From Silene conica (Eukaryota > Streptophyta > Magnoliopsida > Caryophyllales > Caryophyllaceae): a stretch of 64,000 nt of DNA. The notes under the pieces are model-generated. The model was not told the origin of the DNA, searched no databases, and saw only the letters and a list, made by a program, of their open reading frames with translations. The position numbers and the translations under genes are program-made. This document shows, one piece after another, positions 11,901 through 26,566 of the stretch. Location of the stretch: positions 12,332,059 through 12,396,058 of the forward strand of contig CM055314.2 of assembly GCA_029255685.2 (NCBI GenBank), written 5' to 3'. The first letter of the stretch is position 1, and each line of letters starts with the position of its first letter.

Positions 11901-14347
11901 GTGAAGAACCTTAAGAATGAGTTGGTCAAGAAGGTTGCCATTCCTGTTCTTACAGATGCTATATTTTATGCAGGAACAGGTAAAATTTGTAGTATTATTC
12001 CCACGGTCTCCTTTTCAGTTAAGATGGGATCTATCCAATAGTGAGATTCTGGAGTTCATAGGATTCTTATTAATGTGCTATTCCTTGAACAGGTAGCCTA
12101 CTATGCAGAGCTGAGGATAGGGTGGTTGTGTTTGACCTTCAGCAGAGGCTTATTCTTGGAGAACTCCAAACTACTCTGGTCAGATACGTCATCTGGTCGA
12201 CTGACATGGATAGCGTTGCTTTGTTAAGCAAGCATTCAATAATTATAGCCACCAAGACGCTTGAGCACCGTTGCACTCTCCATGAAACTATCCGTGTGAA
12301 GAGTGGAGCTTGGGATGACAATGGTGTTTTCATCTATACAACTCTTAATCATATGAAGTACTGCCTCCCCAACGGAGACAATGGTATTATTAGAACACTT
12401 GATGTGCCATTGTACATCACAAAAGTGACGGGGAACACCATTTACTGTTTAGATCGAGATGGGAAGAATCGTAATATCACCATAGATGCAACAGAATACT
12501 TTTTTAAGCTCTCCCTATTGAGAAAGAGATATGATCAGGTCATGGGTATGATTAAGCGCTCAGAGCTTTGTGGACAAGCCATGATTGCTTATCTTCAGCA
12601 GAAGGGTTTTCCAGAGGTTGCTCTTCATTTTGTCAAGGATGAGAAGACTCGCTTCAACTTGGCCTTAGAGAGTGGTAATATTGAGGTTGCTGTTGCTTCA
12701 GCTAATGTGATTGACGACAAGAATCATTGGTACAGGTTGGGTGTTGAGGCACTTCGTCAAGGCAATACAGACATAGTGGAGTATGCATATCAAAAGACCA
12801 AGAATTTCGAAAGGCTATCATTCCTTTATCTAATAACTGGAAATGTAGAGAAATTGTTCAAAATGTTGAAAATTGCTGAGGTTAAAAATAATGTAATGGG
12901 TCAGTTCCACAATGCTCTATACCTGGGCGACGTCCAGGAGCGTGTTAAGATTCTAGAAACTGCAGGACATCTTCCTCTTGCTTATGTCACTGCTAAAACC
13001 CATGGGCTTGATGATGTTGCTGATCGTCTTGCTGCTGAACTTGGGGATAACGTACCTGAGTTGCCTAAGGGGAAAACACCATCCCTCTTGATGCCACCTA
13101 GCCCCATAAGCTGTGCTGCAAACTGGCCTCTACTGACTGTCATGAAGGGAATATTTGACGGGTTTGAATATGGAAGGCAGGAAGCAGTTGATGACGGTGA
13201 GGAAGATCCAGGAGAGGAGTGGGGTGAAACACTTGATATTGTGGATAACGGAGATATTTCTTCTGCCTTGTATGAAGACGAGGGAGAGGAGGGAGTGCCT
13301 GAAGATGGCGAAGGAGGGTGGGACCTTGAGGATCTTGACCTTCCTCCCGAGGCTGAAACTCCTAAGGCGGCCAGTAATGGTCGCACTTTTGTTTTTGTCG
13401 CACCTTCCCAGGGAATGCCCGTCAGCCAGATATGGGCCAACAAATCATCCCTTGCTGCTGAACATGCTGCTGCCGGAAACTTTGATACTGCTATGCGTTT
13501 GCTGAACAGGCAATTGGGCATCAAGAACTTTACTCCAATGAAGCAACTTTTTGTCGATCTTTTCGCTGGAAGTCATTCCTACGTGCTTGCCTTTGTTTCT
13601 GCACCTGTGATTTCCCTGGCGCTTGAGAGGGGTTGGAATGAGTCAGCCAGCCCTAATGTAAGGGGCCCACCTGCTCTTGTATTTGGCTTCTCTCAGTTGG
13701 AGGAAAAACTTAGAGCTGGCTACAAGCTAACAAATGATGGGAAGTTAAGTGACGCACTCCGAATATTCATCAATATACTCCACAGCATTCCGTTGGTAGT
13801 GGTTGAGTCACGAAGGGAGGTTGACGAGGTCAAGGAATTAATCATCATCGTCAAAGAGTATGTTCTTGGGTTGAAGATGGAGCTCAAGAGGAGGGAGCTG
13901 AAAGATGACCCGGTTCGCCAGCAGGAACTGGCTGCATACTTCACTCACTGTAACCTTCAATTGCCTCATGTGAGACTTGCATTACTCACTGCCATGACAA
14001 ACTGCTACAAAGCCGGGAATCTCATAACTGCTGCTAATTTTGCACGTCGTCTTCTTGACACCAATCCCACTTTTGAAAAGCAAGCAAAGACAGCCAGACA
14101 GGTACTCCAGGCTGCTGAGAGAAACATGAAAGATTCGACCCAGTTGAATTACGACTTCAGGAATCCATTTGTGGTTTGTGGAGCGACCTATGTTCCTATT
14201 TACCGGGGCCAAAAAGATGTTTCTTGTCCTTACTGTTCTTCACGATTTGTTCCAGCTCAAGAAGGCCAGATATGCGCTGTTTGTGATCTAGCCGTTGTTG
14301 GTGCTGATGCATCCGGCCTGGTTTGCTCCCCATCACAGATACGGTAG
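8925..14347 (+). CDS. Coatomer subunit alpha (alpha-COP)
   Basis: Exons 8925-9132, 10491-10985, 11293-11979 and 12093-14347 join in phase to 1214 aa, the normal length for plant alpha-COP. The protein starts [19 protein letters not shown] and has an N-terminal WD40 propeller (about residues 1-320, with repeats such as [12 protein letters not shown] and IRVWDATKR). A second beta-propeller and an alpha-solenoid region follow, then an acidic linker (about 850-900) and the C-terminal domain with two CxxC pairs (SCPYC, CAVC) near the end. It is the largest COPI coat subunit, binds dilysine cargo tails and acts in Golgi-to-ER and intra-Golgi transport. No frameshift or missing block was seen, so the gene looks functional. 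Confidence 0.97.
9140..9745 (+). repeat. Five degenerate tandem repeats inside coatomer intron 1
   Basis: Units of about 100-130 bp start near 9159, 9285, 9413, 9514 and 9630. Each has a gatctgcattgttgcgg-like start, a 'taatcggttatcgtgttg' block, a tgtttgatttgtt block and a 'catgtgatgatgattgaat' end. The array fills nearly half of the 1358 bp intron (9133-10490). Confidence 0.7.
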
Positions 14348-14865
14348 AATAATTGGTATCATCTATGAACTTCTTTTACTTGACCCACTGGAATCGAATG
14401 GATTTGCTAGATGCGGCTTCTGCAACCGAGGTAGGAAATATAATTACTTCACTTTCCTGGGTTAAGTCTTCTTTATTATACTTGTTAATTGTCTCGTATA
14501 TTTCACTCTTCATCTCTTTCCCTAGTTCGGCATTACAACTGTATTTTTGTGCAATAAACTACCAGAAACTAATAGGCTGTTATTTGATTTGAGAAGTGAT
14601 TCCTTGCTAACCGGGAAATAGGTACCGAGTAGGCGAGTACTAGTCGTACCAGTTTAATTGGGTTTTGAATCCCTGATACCATTGTTACTTATAGGTCTCT
14701 TATCTACCTTTATATTGTAATCGGTTATCGCTTGTGTAGCAAAGAATTCTTTTTGTATTCCTAAGTAATTCGTTTTCTCAGATCCCATTTGATCATTACT
14801 CCCTCCGACAGTTTTTTGTTTTTGTTTTTTTAGCTTATCTCACGGCCTTTTGAGTAAAGATTATG
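14348..14865. other. 3' UTR of coatomer gene and spacer
   Basis: T-rich 3' UTR followed by spacer. A lone Stowaway-like end (ttactccctccgacag, about 14798) has no partner end that I can see. Confidence 0.45.
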
Positions 14866-17630
14866 ACCTTTAATTTGAGCCGTTCGAGAGGTCGTATCAG
14901 ATCACATTTCTTTTCCTTCTGGTTTTGTACCACGTGTCCGAGGTCATTTCCGGAGTTAACCCATTCAATTTCAGGCACAAAGAACGAGTATTAAACTTTT
15001 TTTTCACGATTATCTGGAATTCGACGAATGTTGGTTTATCGCACGTCGGCAATTCAAATGTCCATCGTTGCGTCTAGATTTTGCGGCCGCTCAAACTGAT
15101 CCGAGGAACCTTCTGTGCGATTTCTGCAGAATTTTGTTTCGAGACCCCAAAATCTCGAAAAACATGTATTTTACATTTCTATTTGAGTCGTTAGGTCGTA
15201 CCGGACCATGTTTCTATTTGTTACGGTTTTTGTACTACGTGTTCGAGGTTAATTCAGGAGTTTGCCCATTCGATTTCAGGCACAAATATCAAGCATTAAT
15301 CCTTTTTCAACGGTTATCCAAGGTTCGACTAATGTTGGTTTATAACACACCGACAACCTCAAATGTCCATCGTTGCTTCTCATATTTTGTGTGGCCGCTC
15401 AAACTGATCCAAGGAACCTTCTGTGCGATTTTCGTAGAATTTTGTTTCGAGACCTTGAAATCTCGTTCGGAAGGTCGTATCAAACCACGTTTCTTTTCTT
15501 CCGGTTTTTGTACCACGTGTTGGTGGTTATTTCAAGAGTTAACCCGTACGATTTCAGGCTCAATTAACAAGCATTAATCCTTTTTTCACGATTATCCGAG
15601 GTTTGGCGAATATTAGTTTATCGCACACCGGCAATCTCTAATGTCAATCGTTGCTTCTCATATTATGTGTGGCCACTCAAAATGATCCGAGGAACTTCTG
15701 TGCGTTTTCCATAGAATTTTGTTCCGAAAGTCCGGAATCACAAAAAAGTGTTACACTTTAATTTGAGCCGATCGTGAGGTCGTACCAGAACATATTTCTT
15801 TTTCTTCTGATTTTGTACCACGTGTTCGAGGTCATTTCAGAAGTTAACCCATACGAATTCGGGCTCAAATAGCGAGCATTAATCATTTTTTCACGATTAT
15901 TCGAGGTTCGACGAATGTTGGTTTATCGCACACCGACAACAAATGTCCATCGTTGTTGCTCATATTTTGTGTAGCCTATCGAATTGATTTCAAGAACCTT
16001 TTGTGCGATTTTCGTACAATTTTGGTCCGTGACTCCGAAATCTCGAGCAAATAACGTGCAATACTCCTATTTTACGATTATCTGAATTTCGAAGAATGCT
16101 GGTTTATCGCATACCGGAAACCCGAATGTTCAGTGTTAATTCTCAAATTTTGAGCGGCCGTTCTAACTGATGCGAGGGACCTTCTGTGCGATTTCCATAG
16201 AATTTTGTTCAGAGAGCACCAAATCTCGAAAAACGTGTATTATATATTTCAATTTGACCCGTTCGGGAGGTCGTACCGGACCACGTTTTTTTTTCTTCCA
16301 GTTTTTTTACCGCGTGTCCGAGGTCATTAAAGGAGTTAACCCATTCGATTTCAGGCACAAATAACAAGTATTAATCCTCTTTTCACGATTATCCGAGGTT
16401 CGACAAATGGTGGTTTATCTTACACACCAGAATCCACCTAATGTCAATCCTTGCTTCTTATATTTTGTGTGACCGCTCTAACTAATTCAATAAACCTTCT
16501 ATGCGATTTCCTGAGAATTTTGTTACCAGATCCCGAAATCTCGAAAAACGTGTTATATACTTCAATTTGAATCGTTCGGGAGGTCGTACCAGACCAGTTT
16601 TCTTTTCGGTTTTTTTTTATCATGTGTCCAAGGTCATTTCAGGAGTTAACTCATTCGATTTCAGGCACAAATAACGAGCATTAATCCTTTTTTCACGATT
16701 ATCCGAATTCCGTAGAATGCTCAAATGTTCATCGTTGTTTCTCAAATTTTATGTAGCCGCTCTAACTGATTCCGAGAAACCGTAGGTGCGATTCCCGTAG
16801 AATTTTGTTCCGAGACCCTGAAATCTCGAAAAACGTGTATTATATACTTTAATTTGAGCCGTTTTGGAGGTCGTAGCGGACCATGTTTCTCTATCTACCG
16901 GTTTTGGTTCCGGGTATCCAAGGTCATTTCAAGAATTAACTCCTTCGATTTCAGGCACAAATAACGAGTATTAATCTTCTTTTCACAATTATCCGAGGTT
17001 CGACAAATGTTGATTTATTGCACACCGAAATCCACTAAATGTCCATAATTGTTTCTCATATTTTGTGTGGCTGCTCTAACTGATTCGATGAACTTCGTTT
17101 CGAGCTCTCGAAATCTCGAAATAAGTTTATTATACACTTCAATTTTTCAATTTGAGCCGTTCGAGAGGTCGAATCGGACCACGTTTCTTTTTCTTCCGGT
17201 TTTTGTACCACGTTTTCGAGGGCATTATATGAGTCAACCCATTCGATTTCAGACACAAATAACGAGTTTTGATAGTCTTTTGCCGATTATCCGAGGTTCG
17301 ACGGAAGCTGGTTTATCGCACACCGACAACCCTAAATGTTCATTGTTGTTTCTTAAATTTTTGGTGGCCGTTGAAACTGATTCGAGAAAGCTTTTGTGCG
17401 ATTTTCGGAGAATTTTGTTCCGAGACCCCCAAATCTCGAAAACCATGTATTAATAAATGTATTATACACTTCAATTTGAGTCGTTCAGGAGGTCGTACCG
17501 GACCATGTTTCTTTTTCTTCCGGTTTTTACCACGTGTCCGAAGTTATTTCAGGAGTTAACCCATACGATTTCAGGCACAAATAACGAACATTAACCCTTT
17601 TTCACGATTACCCGAATTCCGTAGAATGTT
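14866..17630. repeat. ~300 bp tandem repeat array, left block
   Basis: At least nine units can be aligned on the anchor ggccgctc(a/t)aactgat near 15087, 15394, 15670, 15973, 16158, 16469, 16755, 17070 and 17367. Spacing is mostly 275-315 bp, with one short unit of ~185. Shared blocks in each unit include 'gcgatttccgtagaattttg', 'gaccccgaaatctcgaaaa', 'gaggtcgtaccggaccacg', tgtaccacgtgtccgaggt and 'ggttcgacgaatgttggttt'. Units are diverged, with many small indels. Open frames across them differ between units and are not genes. Confidence 0.85.
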
Positions 17631-17669
17631 GGTTTGTCGAATACCTTTTTTTTGCATATAGAAAGCAAA

Positions 17670-19294
17670 GTGTTACCCACTCATAGCTTCAGCAGCAAGC
17701 CTATGAGCCATAAAATTAAGGGTTCTAGCAATATAGCTAATACTAAGGCCTTGTTTTTTTGGACTTATTTTTGCTGAACTTATTTTTGCTTAATTTAAGT
17801 TAAGTTCAGCAAAAATAAGTTAAGTTCAGAAAAGTTCAACAAAAATAAGTTAAGTTCAACAAAAATAAGTTAAGTTAAGTTCAACAAAAATAAGTTCAGA
17901 AAAGTTTAGCAAAAATAAGTTAAGTTCGGCAAAAATAAGTTAAGTTAAGTTGAACCAAAATAAGTTCTGAAAAGTTAAGCAAAAATAAATTCAGAAAAGT
18001 TAAGCAAATACTCATACCTCTTTATAGTATTGACAAGTTTTGAAAAATAAGATTTTCACAAATTCTCTCGTACAAACGTGTCATGTGCGACCATTTTTTT
18101 AAATTATCCAAAAGTGACACTATTAACAAAAGAATTGTCGGGTTTTGCAAAAAATAAACAGTTAACAATTACACACAATAATTTTCGTACGACTTTTATT
18201 AAAATCGAAGCAAAAAATAAGACATTATTTAAGCTAAACATAGTCAAAGATGTTTAGCGCGACAATGGATTTGACGGTATAAGCGCAAATGAAGACGGGG
18301 AAGTGAAAAGGAGGGAAGTGAAGAGGATGCTTATAATATAAAAATAGATTATTAAAAAACAAAATTGTGATATGTAATTTACTTTTTAATTATGTATTGA
18401 AGTAAGATAATGAACATATTATATTTATATAAATATAAAGGAACTAATATTAATATTATTATTATTATTATTATTATTATTAAACCTAATATTTATTTAG
18501 TTCGGAAAAGTTAGACTCATATAAGTGAAGTTCAGAAAAGTGGACTTCATAAAAGTTAACTTCGGCAAATATAAGTTAAGTTAAGTTCAACAAAAATAAG
18601 TTAATAAAATTTCAGCAAAAATAAGTTAAGTTCAGAAAAAATAAGTTAAGTTAAGTTCAGCAAAAATAAATTCAGAAAAGTTAAGCAAAAATAAGTTAAG
18701 TTCAGCAAATATAAGCTAAGTTCAGAAAAATTCAGAAAATAAAAGTTAAGTTATGTTAAGTTAAGTAAAAATAAGTCCAAAAGAACAGGGCCTAAGACAA
18801 TGGAAAAAAGAAAAGAAACTTTTGATATCCCTAACGACGTCTTCGATCTGATGATGCATTTGTTCCAATCCTGCAATCTGGAGAAGGCAATTAAGGCAAT
18901 CCGAAAGAATTTCCACATGATGAAGCCTCCTCTCCACCACCCATTGAATAGGATGCTTAATACCTAGCGTTTCAGCCTGCAGGGGAGAGACCGAGGACAC
19001 CTTATCATTTCCTTCAAAGTCCATGACACCTTCTGCATTAGTACTGACCCATCCTATTCCAGCTACCTTCTTCTCCTTCCATCCTGCATCCACCTTAAAT
19101 CTTACACGTAGACATCTACCTGGGTTTCCCACCAACCTTATAGGACGTGAATCCCTAATTCTCCCCCTAAAACCTTCCGTTTCTTCAACCGGTTGGTTTC
19201 GTCGCACCAAAACGACAATCTCTTTTTCCTTTACCATTTCCATAACCATCGTCACCAAATCACTATGAGCCTTAAAAATACTCACAGGTGTCAC
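17670..19294 (-). pseudogene. LINE RNase H domain, split by the nested element
   Basis: On the minus strand, 19294 to 18796 encodes an RNase H fold. A RFKVDAGW segment holds the first catalytic Asp, a LQAETLGI segment the Glu, and an EILSDCLN segment the second Asp. The C-terminal part (FMAHRLAAEAMSG, holding the conserved AH) lies at about 17683-17740 beyond the nested element. Removing the element plus one TAA rejoins the frame, so the insertion hit an open RNase H frame. Confidence 0.8.
17747..18792. mobile_element. Tourist-like element with tandem interior, nested in the LINE
   Basis: Ends GGCCTTGTTTTTTTGGACTTA and the inverted counterpart taagtccaaaagaacagggcc are flanked by TAA on both sides (17744-17746 and 18793-18795). 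Both flanking interior regions are arrays of aagttaagttcagcaaaaat-type units, with a unique ~500 bp AT-rich core and an (ATT)n run at about 18456-18482. It belongs to the same terminal family as the element at 1077-2594 but carries a different repeat motif. Confidence 0.82.
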
Positions 19295-19599
19295 TAACTA
19301 TCCTTTAAAGACACAGTTATTCCTTGCCACCCATATACACGAAACCATTGCCACAAACTGGATAATTCTAAATTGTGACTCATCAGTCACGTGAAAGTAT
19401 TAATCCAGTTAATGATCCAATCCCACATTCCTCCTCCACCCTCCTAAACAACATTGATGTCCAAAGGCGAGACCGCCCATAATCTAGCAATCAAAGGACA
19501 TTCCCCGAAAAGATGTTCAGAAGTTTCAACAGTGTCCATCCCTCATTGTCGACACATAGAACAAAGGAATTCAGTCTCAAGACCCCTTCGTTGAAATTC

Positions 19600-20016
19600 T
19601 CATCCTACTGATAAAGTACATGTGATAATCTTCCACAGAATGATTTTCCTTGTTTGAGGTACCGGAAGAGACCACAATTTGGTTCGACGAAAAACTTCCT
19701 CTTTCCTACCCCACCGTTTTTTATCCGTGGTTGTTCCCTTCCTTTCCATGAGCTCCTGAAAGAATAAACCACATCCACTTTTAACCATATATTTCCAAAA
19801 CAATGTGTAATGCCACAACACCCTATCATATTGCCTTGTGCTACACACCGAGGCCACCATAACCTTTCCCGCAGTTTCCTCATTAAAGAGAAATTCCGCC
19901 CTATCCCTATCCCACTGATAGCCCCTTCTTACCAGGTCCCTAGACTCAATATTAACCAAACGTCGCCAGTCAGAACCCAATAAGCTTTCAGTTGGTTCCG
20001 GCCGTTCACCTTTCAC
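19600..20016 (-). pseudogene. LINE connector / start of zf-RVT region
   Basis: The frame contains an LWSLPVPQTRKIILWKII segment, the usual start of the plant LINE zinc-binding domain (W..LWxLxVPxKxKxFLW). Upstream text is the connector after RT. Stops on both sides mark decay. Confidence 0.65.
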
Positions 20017-20194
20017 TCACCTAGAAGTCCAAATATAAGTCTAGACCCATTCGCGGGCACCCAACTTAACTTCTCCTTAATCAAGACAAGACCCATCATC
20101 AGACTACGCCTTCCCCATGACATTGCCCCCTTAGTCCTCATCGTGAAACTCCCCATATTACTCCACCTCAGGTCTATCCCCTTCCTGAAAACCT

Positions 20195-21268
20195 TCACAA
20201 AGAAGGAATTTCCTCTGAAACCAAACGCCATGCCTGTTTGGCCAATAGAGCCTTATTAAGACACTCAATAATTTGAATTCCCAAGCCTCCATTGCTTTTT
20301 GGCAACCCCAAGAATAACTTACTACACCAGTGCATAGATTTACCTGATCGACACCCAGCCCACCAAAAATGTGACAACAAAGACTGAATCTTACTTGCCA
20401 CACTTACCGATATTTTAAATACCGATAGAAAGTAATTTGAAAGAGTTGATAAGATGGAATTGATCAAAGTCAACCTACCCGCCGGTGATAAGAAAAGTCC
20501 ATTCTATGGAGTCACTCTCAAAGCAACATTTTCCACCAGACCTTTAAAGAGAACCTTTTTTTAACCTTGCAATTCAGTAGGAATCCCTAAATACTTACCA
20601 AGTTCTTGATTCTTGAAAACCTTCAAAGATCTCAAGCATTGTTGCACCCGTCGGAGAGTCATATTTGGACCGAAAAGCACGCTCGGCTTTTCTTCATTTA
20701 TACGTTGCCCTGACACTTTACAAAAATCCCGAAGCGTCCTATACAACAATGCCACACTGTCTCCATCATCCTCCATAAAAAAAACACAGCATCATCTACA
20801 AAGAAGAGATGTGTTAATCTATTCACTCCTCCTGCGAGAAAAATACCCTTTAGGGAACCACCTTTTTGTGCACTAAGCACCTTCTTCGAGAGTGCTTCCA
20901 TATATAACACGAAAAGATAAGGAGATAAAGGATCTCCCTGTCGAAGAGCACAACTCGGTTTAAATTGTGGTAGGGGTGCACCATTCAGGAGGACTTCTAA
21001 GAAACTGTGGTTACACATCCCATTATGAGTTGCACCGTTTCCATGGAAGGCCAAACTTTAGAAGTACCTCCTCAATGAAATCCCATCTCATTCGATCATA
21101 GGCCTTACTCATATCAATTTTGAAGGCTATTCTCCCATTAATTCCTCTTTTATGACTATTAATTCGATAGATTGCTTCATTTGCCAAAAGGATATTATCA
21201 CTAATGCTCCTCCCATTAACAAAAGTGCTCTGGAAATCCCCTACCAAATACCCCATAATCCGAGACAA
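20195..21268 (-). pseudogene. LINE reverse transcriptase, frameshifted
   Basis: Read from 21268 down on the minus strand: the FKIDMSKAYDRMRWDFIEE motif (RT block with the first catalytic Asp), then after a frameshift near 21045 the SCALRQGDPLSPYLF motif and LTHLFFVDDAVFF. This last has FVDD where FADD is usual; both Asp are kept. Further frameshifts follow near 20700 and 20550. The last part has a KYLGIPTE segment and the thumb. No complete frame remains. Confidence 0.85.
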
Positions 21269-21309
21269 CCTATTCGTAATACACCTTGATACTATGGTTT
21301 GTCGGATAC

Positions 21310-21535
21310 GGGAAACTTATATGTTCATCGTTGATTCTCAAATTTTGTGTGGCCGCTCTAACTGATTCGATGAACCTTCTTTGCAATTTCCGCAGAATTT
21401 TGTTCCGAGCTCCCGAAATCTCGAAAATCGTATATTACTCACTTCAATTTGAGTTGTTCGAAAGATTTAACCGAACCACGTTCCAGTTTTTATACCACGT
21501 GTTTGAGGTCTTACATGAGTTAACCGTGGATTAAT
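21310..21535. repeat. ~300 bp tandem repeat array, right remnant
   Basis: The array resumes after the LINE with 'tggccgctctaactgattcg' (about 21350) and 'gaggtcttacatgagttaac', and ends near 21530. It is part of the same unit series as the left block. Confidence 0.8.
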
Positions 21536-21806
21536 ATAATGCCACTGCAAGGTCTGCAATACCGCAATGTAAGAGTACAATATTAACAATACACCAGCTT
21601 AAACCATGGGTAGCAGTTACTGTTGATTACATACATAATACATCCCAGTTCGGATTACGAATCATAGCAATTACAGAAAGTCCCTAAGTTCTTTATGGTG
21701 AAATAAGTAAAACAGCTTACACCATAGATTCACTGCAGAAGGAACTGCAGGAATATGTATTTACAGTGGATAAAGTCCGATAAATTAGATAGAAAATATA
21801 GCGATC

Positions 21807-24667
<2,861 letters not shown>

Positions 24668-24707
24668 GGCAGGGGAGCTGTGTGTGTTTGTAGAAGTGAA
24701 ATGGTTG

Positions 24708-24717
24708 TTATTTATTG
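24708..24717 (-). promoter_or_regulatory. TATA-like and CCAAT motif of the protease gene
   Basis: On the minus strand, ccaataaataa lies 41-50 bp upstream of the ATG. It would give a short leader. This is a motif match only. Confidence 0.35.
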
Positions 24718-24762
24718 GTTGAAAGGGGCCTAGAAGTTTGGGGAAGGAATCTATAGGATTGT

Positions 24763-24772
24763 GACACGTGTC
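24763..24772. promoter_or_regulatory. Palindromic G-box/ABRE GACACGTGTC
   Basis: A perfect 10-bp palindrome with the CACGTG core lies 96-105 bp upstream of the protease ATG. bZIP factors of the ABA pathway bind ACGTG cores of this kind, and RD19-type genes are known as dehydration-responsive. Use in this gene is inferred. Confidence 0.5.
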
Positions 24773-24989
24773 TTGTGGGAATAATTTTGGACCTTTGATT
24801 TATTGAAGATGTCTTTTTATTTTTTATTTTTAATTTTTAATTTTATCTTCTTTAAACTGTTTTTGCTTGTGTTTGGTACTTTGGTTGTTGGATAATGTTT
24901 TTAGATAGATAAAAGTCAAAAGTTAGCACTCCATATTTATTAAATAAGCTTTGTACAAAAAAAAAAAATATTTATTAAATAAGCTTGTG

Positions 24990-25150
24990 TTGGATATATT
25001 CGTTATAAGTTGAAGACGAATATTATACCCTCACAATAAATTAGCTGGAATTACAACCGAGAGAAAATAAAGCAATTTATGAATAATGCAACTTGCATAA
25101 TGTGAGAGAAGCACTACCCATTTTCAGCTTGTGACGGAGTGTCGTATTCA
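24990..25150. mobile_element. Diverged copy of the recurrent MITE family
   Basis: Contains cgttataagttgaagacgaat at one end, then agaaaataaagcaatttatgaa, and cagcttgtgacggagtg at the other, all seen in other copies. Ends are not sharp. Confidence 0.4.
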
Positions 25151-25339
25151 ATGATTATTTGTGTTTATTAATTTGATTCCTTTTTTTTTTTTACTTTTCA
25201 CACTTTCTTATTCACACATACAGCCATACAGGTACATAATAAAGTGATAAGTATAAGTATAGATTTGTTCATGCATGCGATTATTTATACATTTTATATT
25301 GACGGGTTATTAGTGCCATATTTCCATCTTTTTAATTAA

Positions 25340-26566
25340 CTAGTTTTAATCTCGTGCAAAATTTGCACGGGATTGAATATATAACACTGTCGGAATTTAT
25401 AGATACTGGAAACAAATGGTAAGATGCACAAATGCAAAACTTTGAGTAATAACCTTACTTTTAATTTTATTTTAAGCATAGTCTCAATTTGTCTCTTTTG
25501 TCAATTTGATTAATATCTCTCACGAAAAATAAAAAAGATAAATAAATTTCGGGACATATTAAGTATAACATAGATTTGATTATGATAAAAATCAATTAAA
25601 AGATGGATATTTCAATTAATATAAAAATATTTCAACTAATTTATTACAAACTTTATGTTATATAATATTTATCAGGAAAATAATTAATAAAAAAAACAAT
25701 ATTTCACCATTAGAATAGAAAGAAGTGAAGGCAAATATCAACCGTTTACACGCATTCAAGTTTAGGTCTTCTTATCGTAATTGCTTTCTCCATTTTATTT
25801 GCGTATTTTCATTCCCGTTTCAACAACGTTGTTATACAGAGTTGTCTTATAATATTGCACCGACTCATTTAGAGAAAGTCCGACCACTTATTGAGTCTAA
25901 GTATCTGATTAGGTCGCAATATATATTTTGTGCCGAAAATTTATAGCCCAAGATGATTATTGCTTGTCTTTTTTATCAAAATTATCAGTATTTTAAATCT
26001 AATTACTATTTTTGTCTATCAATAAATAATGTATTTTTATATGAAATTAACAACGAATTTATAATTGTTAACAAATTAGGATTTTGTATTTTTTGTATTA
26101 AAATATTTATAAAAATATATGTGTAGATTATGTATGGTTTTATAATATGTGGTGTTTAATGTATGGTTATAAATTACAAAACAAATATATAATGTATGAT
26201 TTTGTATAGTTTTATTTAATTTGGAATCACTTAAATGATGAAAAAAGGTAATTATAATGTGGGAGTAATTAAATGGGTAAAAAAATATGGGTGGGCTCTA
26301 AAAAGAAAAAAAAAATTTAATACCTAACCTCAATAACAAATCAAAACACTTTAAAAGTCACTCCTTATAGTAATAGTAAGTCTTGCTTGTGACGGGTCAC
26401 TATTTATGACGGATATTTTATGAGATAAAATGGATAGAAAATGAGTTGGTGGAGAAAGGGACCACATTGGAGAGAGAAAAAGTGGATATTTTGTGAGATA
26501 CCTGTCGCAAGTTTGCGACGGATATACAGGTCGCAAATGAGAATTTGCGTTATAGTAAAGGGATGA
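25340..26566 (-). mobile_element. Small non-autonomous Helitron (minus strand)
   Basis: Read on minus, the 3' end is a hairpin CCCGTGCAAATTTTGCACGAG followed after seven bases by CTAG and then T (CTAG at + 25340-25343, preceded by A on +). The matching 5' end TCATCCCTTTACTATAAGG lies at + 26566, with A as the outer flank, as Helitrons insert between A and T. The 3' end is strong; the 5' end is a best guess. No Rep/helicase is present. Confidence 0.5.
26374..26549. mobile_element. Recurrent MITE copy with a 9-bp target duplication
   Basis: The copy runs from near tagtaagtcttgcttgtgac to gcaaatgagaatttgcg and is flanked by ttatagtaa on both sides (26365-26373 and 26550-26558). A 9-bp duplication points to a Mutator-type origin, although the left edge is ambiguous because tagtaa repeats there. 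It sits at the end of the Helitron above. Confidence 0.65.

Larger units (their letters stand above)
17645..21295 (-). mobile_element. 5'-truncated L1-type LINE inserted in the tandem array
   Basis: The element lies on the minus strand. Its poly-A tail shows as T8 at 17646-17653, next to the target copy ggtttgtcgaatac (17631-17644); the other copy, ggtttgtcggatac (21296-21309), has one difference. Read on minus it carries part of the reverse transcriptase, a connector/zinc region and RNase H, then the tail. The endonuclease and the start of RT are missing, as in normal 5' truncation. Frameshifts and stops show that it is dead. Confidence 0.88.

Noticed and set aside
12982-13524. 180-codon open frame on minus
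   Set aside because: Antisense to the acidic linker of coatomer alpha, no family match.
15068-17559. Several open frames with similar proteins (for example SRNLEIS, FRRILF)
   Set aside because: They are the same tandem unit read in different frames; none is shared intact between units.
17747-18792. Possible autonomous transposon
   Set aside because: No transposase frame on either strand; only tandem units and AT-rich core.
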